From NCBI GenBank assembly GCA_947561395.2, contig OX387182.1, positions 46,679,949-46,743,948 on the forward strand: DNA of 64,000 nt, written 5' to 3'. The notes beneath the pieces were generated by a model. That model saw only the letters and a program-made list of their open reading frames with translations. It searched no databases and was not told the DNA's origin. The translations under genes were made by a program, and so were the position numbers. The stretch is from Buxus sempervirens. Lineage: Eukaryota; Streptophyta; Magnoliopsida; Buxales; Buxaceae. This document shows, one piece after another, positions 23,667 to 34,428 of the stretch. The number at the start of each line of letters is the position of its first letter. Position 1 is the stretch's first letter.

Positions 23667-24744
23667 AGAAGGTGCTCTTCTATAAAAGCCTAAACTATCT
23701 GAAATGCTCCTGGGTACGAACCTAAACTATCTATAATGCTCCTAGATACAAGCCTAAACTATCTAAAATACTCCTTATCGTATGAGTCTAAACTGCATGA
23801 TACTCCTAGCCTATATGAGTTTAAAATATACATGGCACAAAAAAAAAATTAGGTTGAAAACCTGAAAAGGTAGCCTAAAAAAATAAAAATAAAGGAATTA
23901 TGTGTGACTTGATCCCTACTCGGGTATGTAGATAGCCTTAAAAGGTGCAGTTACAAAAAAAAGGGGGTTTTCCAACGTATTGGGCAATGTGTTGCCTATC
24001 TTGCTTTTTGGAGAAACCAGCATGTATCTTGGCAAATTTGCTTCATTATGCTTCTTTAGTAATGGAAGGCCAAATATCTTGTTGAGTCTTGACTTCATGA
24101 GATTGCTAACACAAGCACTAAGTGAAGGTTATCAACCATGATGCACTAAAGATTCAAACAAGGATGTCAAAACCCAAGGGCCCCAGGGAGCAAGCAAGGG
24201 TTGCACATCCAAGTATTCTCAAAAGTGCATTCATGGTTATAAGTAATGTTGTAGGGTTGTGATGTTGAGGATGCCAAATATTCTTGCTGAATCTCGACTT
24301 CGTAAGCGTGGGTTATCAACCATGTACACTAAAGATTCAAACAAGGATGTCAAAACCCAAGGGCCCCAGGGGGTAAGCAAGGGTTGCACATCCAAGTATT
24401 CTCAAAAGTGCAACCATGGTTATAAGATATGCTAACAAAGCACTGGCAACATTGAAAAGAGATTGTGGTAGCAACAAAAGATAGCATACATATGATGACT
24501 TCAACTTGAATGTGTTTTCCACACTAGTAGTTGGGAGTCGAAATCTACAATAGCAATTTTCAAATTTGAAAGGAAATATCTTTGTGGGATTTTGTTGCCT
24601 TGATTGGTGCTGCAGGGAAAGACCATTGTGCTTCGAGATTGAGAAGGTGAATACCCACCAGCGCCTATGGCTTCATCCATGATCACAAGCATGTCCAAAT
24701 TAAAGCAAATTAACTCCTAACATATCTTGTGTTAGCGCACATAT
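23667..24744 (+). other. Non-coding interior of Tat-like element
   Basis: No pol domain is present. A short repeated phrase CTAAACTATCT...ATGCTCCT recurs three to four times at 23690-23810. A 117-bp direct repeat is listed separately. Short open frames have no recognisable domain. Confidence 0.6.
24127..24426 (+). repeat. Pair of 117-bp direct repeats
   Basis: Copies at 24127-24243 and 24311-24426 share ATTCAAACAAGGATGTCAAA, CCCAAGGGCCCCAGGG and TTGCACATCCAAGTATTCTC with few differences. They are separated by about 67 bp. Confidence 0.9.
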
Positions 24745-24752
24745 TTTATGAG

Positions 24753-25775
24753 AAGCTAGTTGGGTCAAGATCCAGAATCGGCATGACAATACGACATGTT
24801 CTCAGTCTGTTTCCATCTTCAAAGCTAGTTGAGTTAAGATCCAAAATTAGCATGACAACACGACATGTTCTCAGTCTATTTCCATCTTCGAAGCTAGTTG
24901 AGTCAAAATCCAGAATCGGCATGACAACACGACATGTTCTCAATCCATTTTCATATTCAAAGCTAGTCGAATCAAGATCCAAAATCGGCATGACAACACA
25001 ACATGTTCTCAGTCTATTTCCATTTTCGAAGCTAGTTGAGTCAAGATCCAGAAGCGGCATGACAACGCGACATGTTCTCAGTCTGTTTCCATCTTCGAAG
25101 CTAGTCGGGTCAAGATCCAAAATCGGCATGACATCACTACATGTTTTCAGTCCGTTTCCATCTTCGAAGCTAGTCGAGTCAAGATCCAAAATTGGCATGA
25201 CAACACGACATGTTCTCAGTCTATTTCCATTTTCGAAGCTAGTTGAGTCAAGATCCAGAACCGGCATGACAACACGACATGTTCTCAGTCTGTTTCCATC
25301 TTCAAAACTAGTCGAGTCAAAATCCAAAATCGACATGACATCACGACATGTTCTCAGTCCGGTTCCATCTTCAAAGCTATTTGAGTCAAGATCCAAAATC
25401 GGTATGACATAACGGGTCAAGATCCAGAATCGGCTAGACATCACAACATGTTCTCAGTCTGTTTCCATCTTCAAAGCTAGTCGGGTCAAGATCCATAATC
25501 GGCATGACATCGCGACATGTTCTCAGTCTGTTTCCATCTTCAAAGCTAGTTGAGTCAAGATCCAGAATCGGCATGACATCACAATATGTTCTTAGTCTGT
25601 TTCCATGTTCAAAGCTAGTCGAGCCAAGATCTATAATCGACATGACAGCACGATATGTTCAAAGCTAGTCGGGTCAAGATCCAGAATCGGCATGACATCA
25701 CGACATGTTCTTAGTCTATTTTCATCTTCAAAGCTAATCGGGTCAAGATCCAAGGCATGACATCACGACAATTTT
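24753..25775 (+). repeat. 69-bp tandem repeat array, about 15 units
   Basis: Units start AAGCTAGTYGRGTCAAGATC and contain GGCATGACA and CATGTTCTCAGTC. Starts are spaced exactly 69 bp at 24753, 24822, 24891 and onward to 25374, then become irregular with truncated units near 25408 and 25658. Because 69 is 23 codons, frames on both strands stay open across hundreds of bases. Tandem arrays in the non-coding part are common in Tat/Ogre-lineage elements, so I read these frames as a by-product of periodicity rather than genes. Confidence 0.92.
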
Positions 25776-26430
25776 CTCAATTTATTTGGTTCCAATCCCC
25801 GAGAGCAAAGAATACAAAGAGGCAAAGAACTCATAAAGTTGCAGTCCACAAACAAATACCCAATGATGTTTACAAGGTAATATGGAAGAATTATGCAATG
25901 ATATTTTATTAAAAAAAAGGAGGAAAAGATAATAAGCTTACACTAAAATTTGACACAAGTTGTCTCTTGAAATAACAAGGTCTTCTGGGTTGCAAGACTA
26001 CTGAAGTATTCCTGCAAAAATCAAGAGAAGGAAAATCATTAGAAAAAAAGAAAGAAAGAAAGAAAGAAAGAGGGAGGTCCTTTTCCTTGTTAGTTATATC
26101 TCTGTGTCTCAAGTATGGAAGAGAGCCTGTCTTCTTCAAGTTTGCAACTTGGTAATGAAGGGTTGGTGAAAGACAATGAATACTGCCATGACTTGCTGCC
26201 AAGTGATTTCCAACCACATGGATTTAACGGATCCCAATTCCGCTTGTGTTGATAGCATGGAAGAAAGCCCACTACAAGTGATCAGGGAACAATAAGAGGA
26301 ATCCCCATCCATTGAGAATGTATATCAAGAGCTAAAAAAAGAAAAAAAAAAGCATTGAAGAAAGAGAAAGTTATTGGCAAGGACAATAAGAAGAAGAGTT
26401 GTACAATGAAGAAGAAAAATATAAAGGGAG
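25776..26430 (+). other. Non-coding interior of Tat-like element, left of MULE
   Basis: No gene is visible. Purine-rich tracts (GAAA runs near 26042-26072, A-rich near 26330-26420) lead to the MULE terminus. Confidence 0.5.
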
Positions 26431-26434
26431 GTTG

Positions 26435-26610
26435 GTTAACAACCGATTTCCTCTACGGCCGAGTTCTCTATGGCATTTTTACGGCGCCTATCTCTACACG
26501 CCTCGTGGATAAGAAGGTCTCGTGCATCTCAGGAGACCTTCGTTCGTTTTTGACCTAGTCGACCAAGACGAACAGGTTACCACTCGACCCAAGACCAATC
26601 GACCACCAAA
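26435..26610. repeat. MULE left terminal inverted repeat
   Basis: It aligns with the reverse complement of 40085-40260, with roughly one difference per five to six bases and small gaps. Similarity fades inward of TCGACCA, near 26604. Confidence 0.85.
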
Positions 26611-27730
26611 CCAGTTCGTCTATTTCTCTATTCATTCGACCAATCCCCAAATCTTCTGTTCCAACAAGCACGGGAGCGAGGATTTTCAAAAAACCTTCAA
26701 CATTTGCAACCTCCAAAGTTTACCTCCTTGTGCTTGGACGAACGAAGGGCACGAAACAACGTTTGCAACTTTCAACATTTACTTCCTTCCTTTCCAACGA
26801 ACGAAGGACACGAAAGTGAGAGGTTTTCGGAGAAATACGATTTAACTGGTACGTTTGCAAACCGATTTTTTATTTTCAAATCGTTTTTTTTTTTTTTGTT
26901 GCTTTTGATTGCTTTGAGTAATGAACATTGGTGATAAACGTTGGTTTTGGCTCCATTTTGTTTGGGAGAGTTTGTGATGGTAGATTTGTGTCCATTTCAT
27001 CAACACATGATTTCAGTGCCCTTATTTTCAGTCTATATGTGCAGATTATTAAGTCTTAAACCCATGAATACCTGTTAATTTCTACCGAACACATTAAATT
27101 CTAGAGCATTTCTATGGAGAACAGAAATATGAAAACTCTTCTATATCAATTAATTTCCTTGGACGAGGAGGAGAAGATTCCAAAGTAGGCGCACTCATGA
27201 AGAAAATATTCATATTTTTATTATTTATTTTTTAAATGTGCAATAGTAGTAGGTAGGCTAATCATCTTTACGCACAAAAATTCACCCTTGTAAAATTTAG
27301 CCACTCCTTGCTCCAAAAGTAATCACAAAAATTCAATCACCATCCCTACATGCAATCTAAGTTGTAGAACTTTGTTATCGGCATACTTTGCAAGTCAGTC
27401 CTCAAAATCGAAACTTGAGACATGATTTATTGTGCCTCACTATCTTTATGCGGCAGTTCTTCCAAATTATTGTGCCACCATATCTTTTAAAGATATGGTT
27501 TAAAGACTTAAGATCCCGCGGAATTTGGCGTAAACATTTCGTTGGTTTCAATTGAAAGAATAGATTATATTTATTACATTTAATTAGCAGAGTTTTATAT
27601 AACAAAATGGTCCACTAGTTTGGACTTTCTCCTCAATTTGGTAAAGTGGATTGATTGCTATGACCCCATGTAAACCCTATCCTAAAGGGTTGTAAATACA
27701 AAAGGCTTTTAATGAGAGTTTTGTCTTTAT
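26611..27730. other. MULE left interior, upstream of accessory gene
   Basis: No gene is recognised. A T-run at 26883-26897 and AT-rich sequence continue to the first candidate exon. The promoter of the plus-strand gene should lie here, but I see no convincing TATA box. Confidence 0.4.
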
Positions 27731-30102
27731 TTGAAAATGCCTTTGTTACGTGATGTTGTTGGCTTTAATGAGAATTTTTTGCTTGAAGCTAGAAATTGGA
27801 ATTGTGAAATTGCCTCTGTTAAGGTGCAGGAAAAGTTTGACTACTACAATGGAAACTGTTGGATCATCATCAACAGGAATAAAACAGCCGCGCAACAATT
27901 GGCTACACTTCAGGTAAAGTTTCCTTCACTTATTTATTTGTTTTGTTCTACAAGTAAGCATGGAAGCAATCCAATATTTTGGTTTAACTCTTTGTATAAG
28001 TTTGGGTATGGTTGTCAATATGACGGTTATTTTAATTCCTTTTGCATTCTTGTAATTCTTAATATATTATTGGCCATGATTTTCCTTTTGTTCTTTCAAG
28101 GAGTATTATGTAAATGAAAGAATAAATAATCGTATTGAAGGTGAACAAATCCCCACGAAGCAGCAGGTAGGCATTATCAATGGTAACGGTTAAGGAACAT
28201 CCTTTATTTTATTTATTTTGCACTTCGTCGATCCTATTCAAATGAATTTATCTATTTAATTATTGCATTTCAGTTATTTGCGGATGCTGCTGGAGCATGG
28301 AGGTCAATGAATCAGGCTGAGAAAGAAGAATTTAAGAGAGCGTCACGGCTTGAGTGAGACGAATACAAGAGGGCTGTCCCACGACAAGGGCCGCGAAAAA
28401 AACAACAGGTTCGTGAAATTTGTTATCTATAATTAGAATTATTGTGGATAATTAGTTGAGACTGATATATTCTTTCGTTTTACCTTTGTTTTTTGTAGGT
28501 TGAGATACAGACACGTTGTTAACCTGGACGTTTCATTGCGTTTATGTACGCTATTTCATTCACCGCTTCTCAGGAGAAATGCCTTAGAGATAGTGGCTTT
28601 TAGTGCCTACTGAATTTATACGTGACAAAGCTTAATCGGCGACTCTGTCATTGGATTCTTCCGAATATAGATACTAAGAAGAGATGTATCAGAGTTGGGG
28701 CATAGAATATTTTCTTTGACACACACGACATGGAGATGATAATTGGGTTACCCATACAGGGGATAGATGTTGATACATCTAAATCAGAAATCCTTGATAT
28801 GACAGAGTTGTATAGCTTTTACGAGGTACCAAATGGAAGCATCCCTATTGAGAATGTTGAGAAGAGCTTGAAGATCCCAGAGAACAATCATGAGTGGATC
28901 CGTTGTTTTGTATTATATTCGTTGACGACCTTAGTAAATCCATCTTCAAAGATTGATGTGAGTGCATCCTATCTTCCCTTACTGGTCGATGTAGAGAGGA
29001 TAGGAGGTTACAACTGGGGGAAGTATCTTTTAGACACATTGATGCATCACGTAGCCGAGTTTCAAATGGGCAAACGGAAATGTGTCAATGGCTGTTTATT
29101 ATTTTTACAAGTATGTATAGTATTTAATACATGCATTGGCTTGTTTACTCTAGCTTATGATAATGATAGTGCATCTAATGATAATTCGATTGTTGCTTAG
29201 TTTTTGTATTACGATCGGATGATTGTTGGTCAAGCAACACCTCTCATTACTCCACGTATGGCAGCGTGGACGGACGCATTGCTTATCCAAAGGGAGAAAG
29301 ATGAAATGGCGCTCGGTGGTTATGGAAACGGGAAGGTATAAATATATATATATTTGAGTTGAACTGATTATTGTAGGTTTTGTTGTCAATTTTTCAAATA
29401 ACGCAACATTTCTATGTACTCACTAATATACATGTTAAATATTGTAGGTGGTTGAGCACCGTGCCGAGAGCCGTGTGGAAGATGAGGCATCAGGCGAAGC
29501 ACATGAACTAAATTTCATTGATCTTCGGCAATTTCGTGGAGATCCAGATCCTGTAAGATTGGTTTTTTTTTTTGTATTATACCTTACGTTTTCTTATTAA
29601 GAACACCTCTACATGTTTTATGATTGGGTGTTGTGTATTCCAGGTTATTCAAGGTCATCTCACGAAGATATTGGACACGTATAGCAAAATGCTAAATCAC
29701 GTGAAGTCAAGGAAAACCGTCGACCCCTTCGATATCCACGTGCCATGTGAGAGCCTTGATCATATGGATGCTCCCAACTCTTCCATGCTCGATGTTCCTG
29801 ATGAAGCAAGGATGGCATCCTCCCATCATAGCACCCACGAGAGTAGTGATCATACCGATGCTCTTGACACGGCGATGTTTGCGGAGGTACAGAAAGATCA
29901 AATGCAAGTGGATAAGGTGGTGACAGTTTCGGCTCGAAGCGGCATCAGGACCGAGGTAACCAAACCTCGAAGAGGGTCACGCAAGAAGTCACGTGCGAGA
30001 CATTGTTGCACTCCATATGTTGGCCATCGCTTCCGTCCTCGATTGGGTCCAGAAGGAAGCTCAGTCCTACAATACATTCGTCGAAACAAACATTCTGAGT
30101 AA
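27731..30102 (+). pseudogene. MULE accessory gene: HMG-box-like region plus plant transposon-associated domain
   Basis: A multi-exon model fits canonical splice sites: 27731-27912, 28101-28166, 28274-28408, 28499 to about 29110, 29201-29335, 29448-29552, 29644-30102. Exons 2-3 read EYYVNERINNR, FADAAGAWRSMNQAEKEEF and DEYKRA, resembling an HMG box (Trp, then EK-x-x-F, basic end). The middle contains IIGLPIQGIDVDT, WIRCFVLYSLTTLVNPSSK, YNWGKYLLDTL and CVNGCLLFLQ-FLYYDR. This pattern occurs in plant transposon-linked proteins alongside plant-mobile-domain or Ulp1-type modules. The tail is basic (KPRRGSRKKSRARHCC). A TGA at 28355-28357 replaces an expected Trp-type codon, and another stop follows near 28520. 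It is probably a decayed nuclear, DNA-binding MULE partner; its function is unknown. Confidence 0.6.
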
Positions 30103-31573
30103 GATAATATTTCCAAACTAACTTGTAAATGTTATTTATGTATTATAATTCGTAGTGAATAATTCCTCCTCATTTTTTTTCAGTGAAATTATATTCAAAT
30201 TTGATTCCATCTATGCGTCAGCATATAAATTGGCATGTTTGTTAGATAACAAACATGTTAATAGTGTGGTATGCAAAGCCTATCTTGTGAATAATATATT
30301 GGTTGTTCAATTGTACATATAATAGAAGGGAAGGGAGCAGAAATTGTAGTTTTTTTGTCATGGCCTTAATTTGCTGTATTTTGTGGCCAAACGTTGTATT
30401 TTTTTTATTTGTATTGAAGGTTGTACTCCATTAGTGGCTTGCACTCTTGCAAATTTAGCACACTAATCGTCCTCATTAAAAAAATCTTTTGGGAGTTACA
30501 ATTTATATTTTGCTTACTTTCTTGGAAATGCATATGGTGTTTCAGTTAACTTACGTTGACTAAGGGAAATTAGCACTGCTTCTTTCCAATCTCAAAATCA
30601 TTACACGTCGACATTGACTAAGACATTGATTCGTAATTTTTGGAAGTATTAATCATGTGCTATAACTACTCATTTCGAATTTGAAGTGAATCACAAACTA
30701 TTGTTAAAAAAAAATTTAATTCCACAAAGTTGAAGTACAATGAAGACCACCCGAACCATAAGATATAAAAAATGATCAATTAACTAAAGAAAGTTAATAG
30801 CTTCGCACTTAAATAATATAGATCCGCCCAATTAAGACATTGCCTAGACGAGTTGAGAAGTCATGTATTGTCTGCTTTCGGAACGTGAATGGTTTCAAAG
30901 CTGCGCTTGGGCTTCTCCCTGTGCTTGGTATGTCCAACACCTCCGATGTTCCATCAGTTACCATGATGATTGGATAACTACTGTGAAAAGTCCATGCACG
31001 TGAAATAATTTCTAATAAAAGAATTCAATAAGTCAATGTTTAATGAGTATGCACTATGGAATTACTTGTTTGCGACCATCAAAATTGTGCGTTTGGTTGA
31101 GATCCAAAAGGAGATAAATACGTCTGAAGAAAAAAATGTTGCGTTAAATACACGTGATATTATGATAAAAACTCAACAACTTACAGTCTTCGCACCTGCA
31201 ACAATTGAGTAAAAGGTTGATCACTTGGGCAAAGGGAATCCTGACTACATTGAGATGAGTCATATGTGCTTGTGTCGATCCATTACAGTGTTCATCTACA
31301 CTGCTTTCTACCCCACGCATATATCCTAATGGTTGTTGTACAACGCACAAACTATCCAACATAAATGATCCGCAACAATTGTAGAACGTAAATCAAAAAT
31401 TAAAGACAACAAATACCTGAATGCAAGGAGTATATGGATTCAAACGGACATCGGACATGATCATCAATAGCTCATTTCCAAATGGAGCCTATGGAACAGT
31501 ATGATTGACAGTAGGAGTTGCATTGGAACAGGTACCAACTTCCAAGTTCGAATGTTTACCCTTTGTTCCGCTT
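30103..31573. other. MULE interior between convergent genes
   Basis: This contains the 3' ends of both genes. On the minus strand, a segment at 31411-31500 reads protein-like (MSDVRLNPYTP) and is bounded by a GTATTTG donor-like site, so it could be a 3' exon of the transposase gene. Otherwise it is AT-rich with nothing recognised. Confidence 0.45.
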
Positions 31574-33887
31574 TTATGGTTCTGTTTGATAGCATCTATA
31601 TGCAACGGGCTCCCAGAATATTCTGATCTTTTTGGATTTCTTCCTGGTGGCTTTATGGAGTGCTCCTGGAATTCGATGCACACTTGTTCTTGCACGACCA
31701 CCCTTATCCTTCCTTCGGATACCTTTCACTTTAGAAACTACATCTTCTATCAAAGCTCCATCATTAGAAGTATGATTGTCAGTAGCACCGCTTGTGCTTA
31801 CTCCCTCAGTGCTGCCTACAACGTAGTGAGCGGTTGTATTTTGGGAACTGGCTGTATTATATGTTGCGTTGGGATTGTTTTGAGATTGATTTTCCAATGT
31901 CTTGCCAATTGCAATCATACGGACTCCGTCTTTTAACTTCTTTGCCCATTCCACAGCATGCTCATACGACTCCTGGTATTGCGTAGCTTGCTTTATTATT
32001 TGCATATACATGTAACACAGATCTTTATATCTTTTAGTTGTTTCGACTTTAGGATCATTCTCCTCCATTGATCCCTCGGTTTGTGGCAAAAAATCCAAGT
32101 TCTTCGCATTCCTTGTCCATCGCTTCATAATGTAATGCTTCGGGATATGTGTAATTCCATTCACTAACAACACAATAAGGACACGGCAACAAAGTATTCT
32201 CGCGTACTCATATTTCCTATAACTACACCTAACAGTGACAGTCGAAGATTCAAATGTAACTGTGTGCTCTTTAAGCCGACGCTCAAGATTATTAACAACC
32301 TTATACTCTGAAAGTGTACCATTCTCACCACATTTGCAAGGGACACAGTTCATGACATTGTATGCCTCTTTCTTAACCTTCTCAAAAATTGCCATTGTGT
32401 ATACCATCTTGACACCATCTAACATCATACTTGGCGCCTCAATAACTGGAACACTAGTAAGCATTTTGCAATCTGCTTTCAACTCCTTGTACCGCCTATC
32501 CTCTAGTAGTCTGTAAAAATGCCACAGGAACCGCAGAAACTCTTTTTGACTTTGTAGATGCTTCTTCAAGTTTGCATTCATACTTTCAGACCTTTGTGTG
32601 GTGCTCATCTCAACAGAAAACATATTCCGACCGTATGCCAATGACCATTTTTCTCTTTCATAAAATCTTTCCTGCAACCAACGATTGTCAGATAAATTAT
32701 ATTTAGTAATTATCGCATTCCATGCATCCACGTACTCATCTTCATTCTCATACTCGTACACGCATCGTGAAAATTCATTTGCAAAGAATTTCTCACGATT
32801 AAACACATCACTTAGATGTTTTGCCGCGTTTTGAAACATGTGCCACACACAAAAATGATGATACGTTCTTGGTAAATACACAAGCAATTGCACATGTCAT
32901 TGCTTGATCATGGTCAATGAGAATTGTTCTTGGTTCTTTTCCAGACATAGCCGTAACAAATGTTTTGAAGAGCCAGCAAAACGTCGGTATTGTTTTATCA
33001 TAAAGTAAGGCTGCTCCAAAGACAATACTTTGTCTATGATGATTTACCCCCACAAATAATCCAAAAATACGACCCTCCTTATTCGTTTTATATGTTGTAT
33101 CGAAACATACAATGTCACCAAAAGAATTGTAATCCTCTATCATTCTTCCATCCGCCCAAAAAAATCTTGTTATTAGATCTTCGTCATCGAGCTGAATCGA
33201 ATAGAAAAATGATTGATCCTCTACCTGCCTCTTAACAAAATATTGAATCAAGGCCCTTGCCTGCCCAGATTCTATGGCAGTTGTGCGCTTTGAACACAAA
33301 TAGTTGTGACAATCCTTACGCATAAATCCAAGAGTATCAACACCGCCAGCTTCTTTCCGCATAAGTTCTACAATTGCTTTCGGAGCAATTCCTGTTTGAT
33401 CGGCTAAATCGATTTCTGTAGCCTGGAACTCGCTTACCTGCCTATGAGATCTTAACATATGAGCCATCTTAGGCTTAAGTAACTGATGATTATGATTTGG
33501 CTCAAATTGCGACACCACAAATTTTCTCTCACCGTTCATCAAAATCCTCAATCGTGCCATACAACCAATCTTGGTCTCAGCACGGTGCTTTTGGACTTCC
33601 GTATCTCTTTTATCATGCAGACGACGACCTTCTCTTGAACAACAAAAAATTCTATCAAAAATGACCCCTGTATCCTTCCTTCTGTGAACCGTATCTATTC
33701 TAATACCAAACCCAGTGCTTCTTGCATATTTGTTATAAAATCTAAAAGCGTCCACTTCAGTGACAAAAACCATGCCAACCATTGGGCTCTCAACACTTTC
33801 ACTGCTTTCTTCTACAGTGTCATAATGAGCGTTGATGTCTGCAATGCCATTTATTGGCTCAGACACCATTTGACTCCCATTTTCCAT
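31574..33887 (-). pseudogene. FAR1/FHY3-type MULE transposase, frameshifted
   Basis: The start MENGSQMVSEPINGIAD leads to a FAR1 DNA-binding domain (about residues 50-135, AFRFYNKYARSTGFGIR to FEPNHNHQL). The MULE transposase core follows: DIVCFDTTYKTNKEGRIFG (first Asp), TILIDHDQAM (second Asp), HHFCVWHMFQN (C and H), and TTQRSESMNANLKKHL (Glu). Two open parts (33887-32808 and 32893-31574) overlap. Family alignment places a one-base insertion near 32872, just before the CVWHM segment. The SWIM zinc finger is damaged: where CxC and CxH are expected, it reads VRCSYRKYEY and ILCCRVL. The product would excise and integrate the MULE; this copy is unlikely to be active. Confidence 0.9.
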
Positions 33888-34428
33888 ATCTGAACAAAAT
33901 TGGTTTCGATGTGAAATGTGGGTTCAAGAATAAAATAAAACAAAATGAAAAAGGGAAAACGAGTAGGATATGACGAACTTACCATGATTTGCAAAACACG
34001 CAGAGGTAAAAGAAGGCTAAAAAATCTTCATCCCGATTGAAATTAGTTGTACACAAGGTTTTGAATTTCGGTTGACCTGGGCGTGCCGCCCAGGTCACCG
34101 AACGGCATTTCGTCGGCACGCCGACGAAATTTCAACAGAAACGTAAAAGTTTGATTTTTTCCCCAAAAAAATCAAAAATTTTACAACAATTCAACAAGCA
34201 TAAGTTATATACTTCAAAACTGCACTTAAATTACCATGAAAACACAATGTGGCATGTAAATCAGTAAATGTAATGATCGATCAGGCCTATCGGGGTGATG
34301 CCTGTGTAACTGTGTTTGCTATGTTTAAACTTTAAACTTTAAATAAAAAATAACAAAGAGGATCCAAATTTTAAATTAAACTAAAACAACAATATATAAA
34401 GTAAAAAATATATAATCATACCGTCAAA

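Noticed and set aside
24729-25444. Long overlapping open frames on both strands (227 and 232 codons)
   Set aside because: They follow directly from the 69-bp tandem repeat being a multiple of three without stops. There is no non-repetitive domain.
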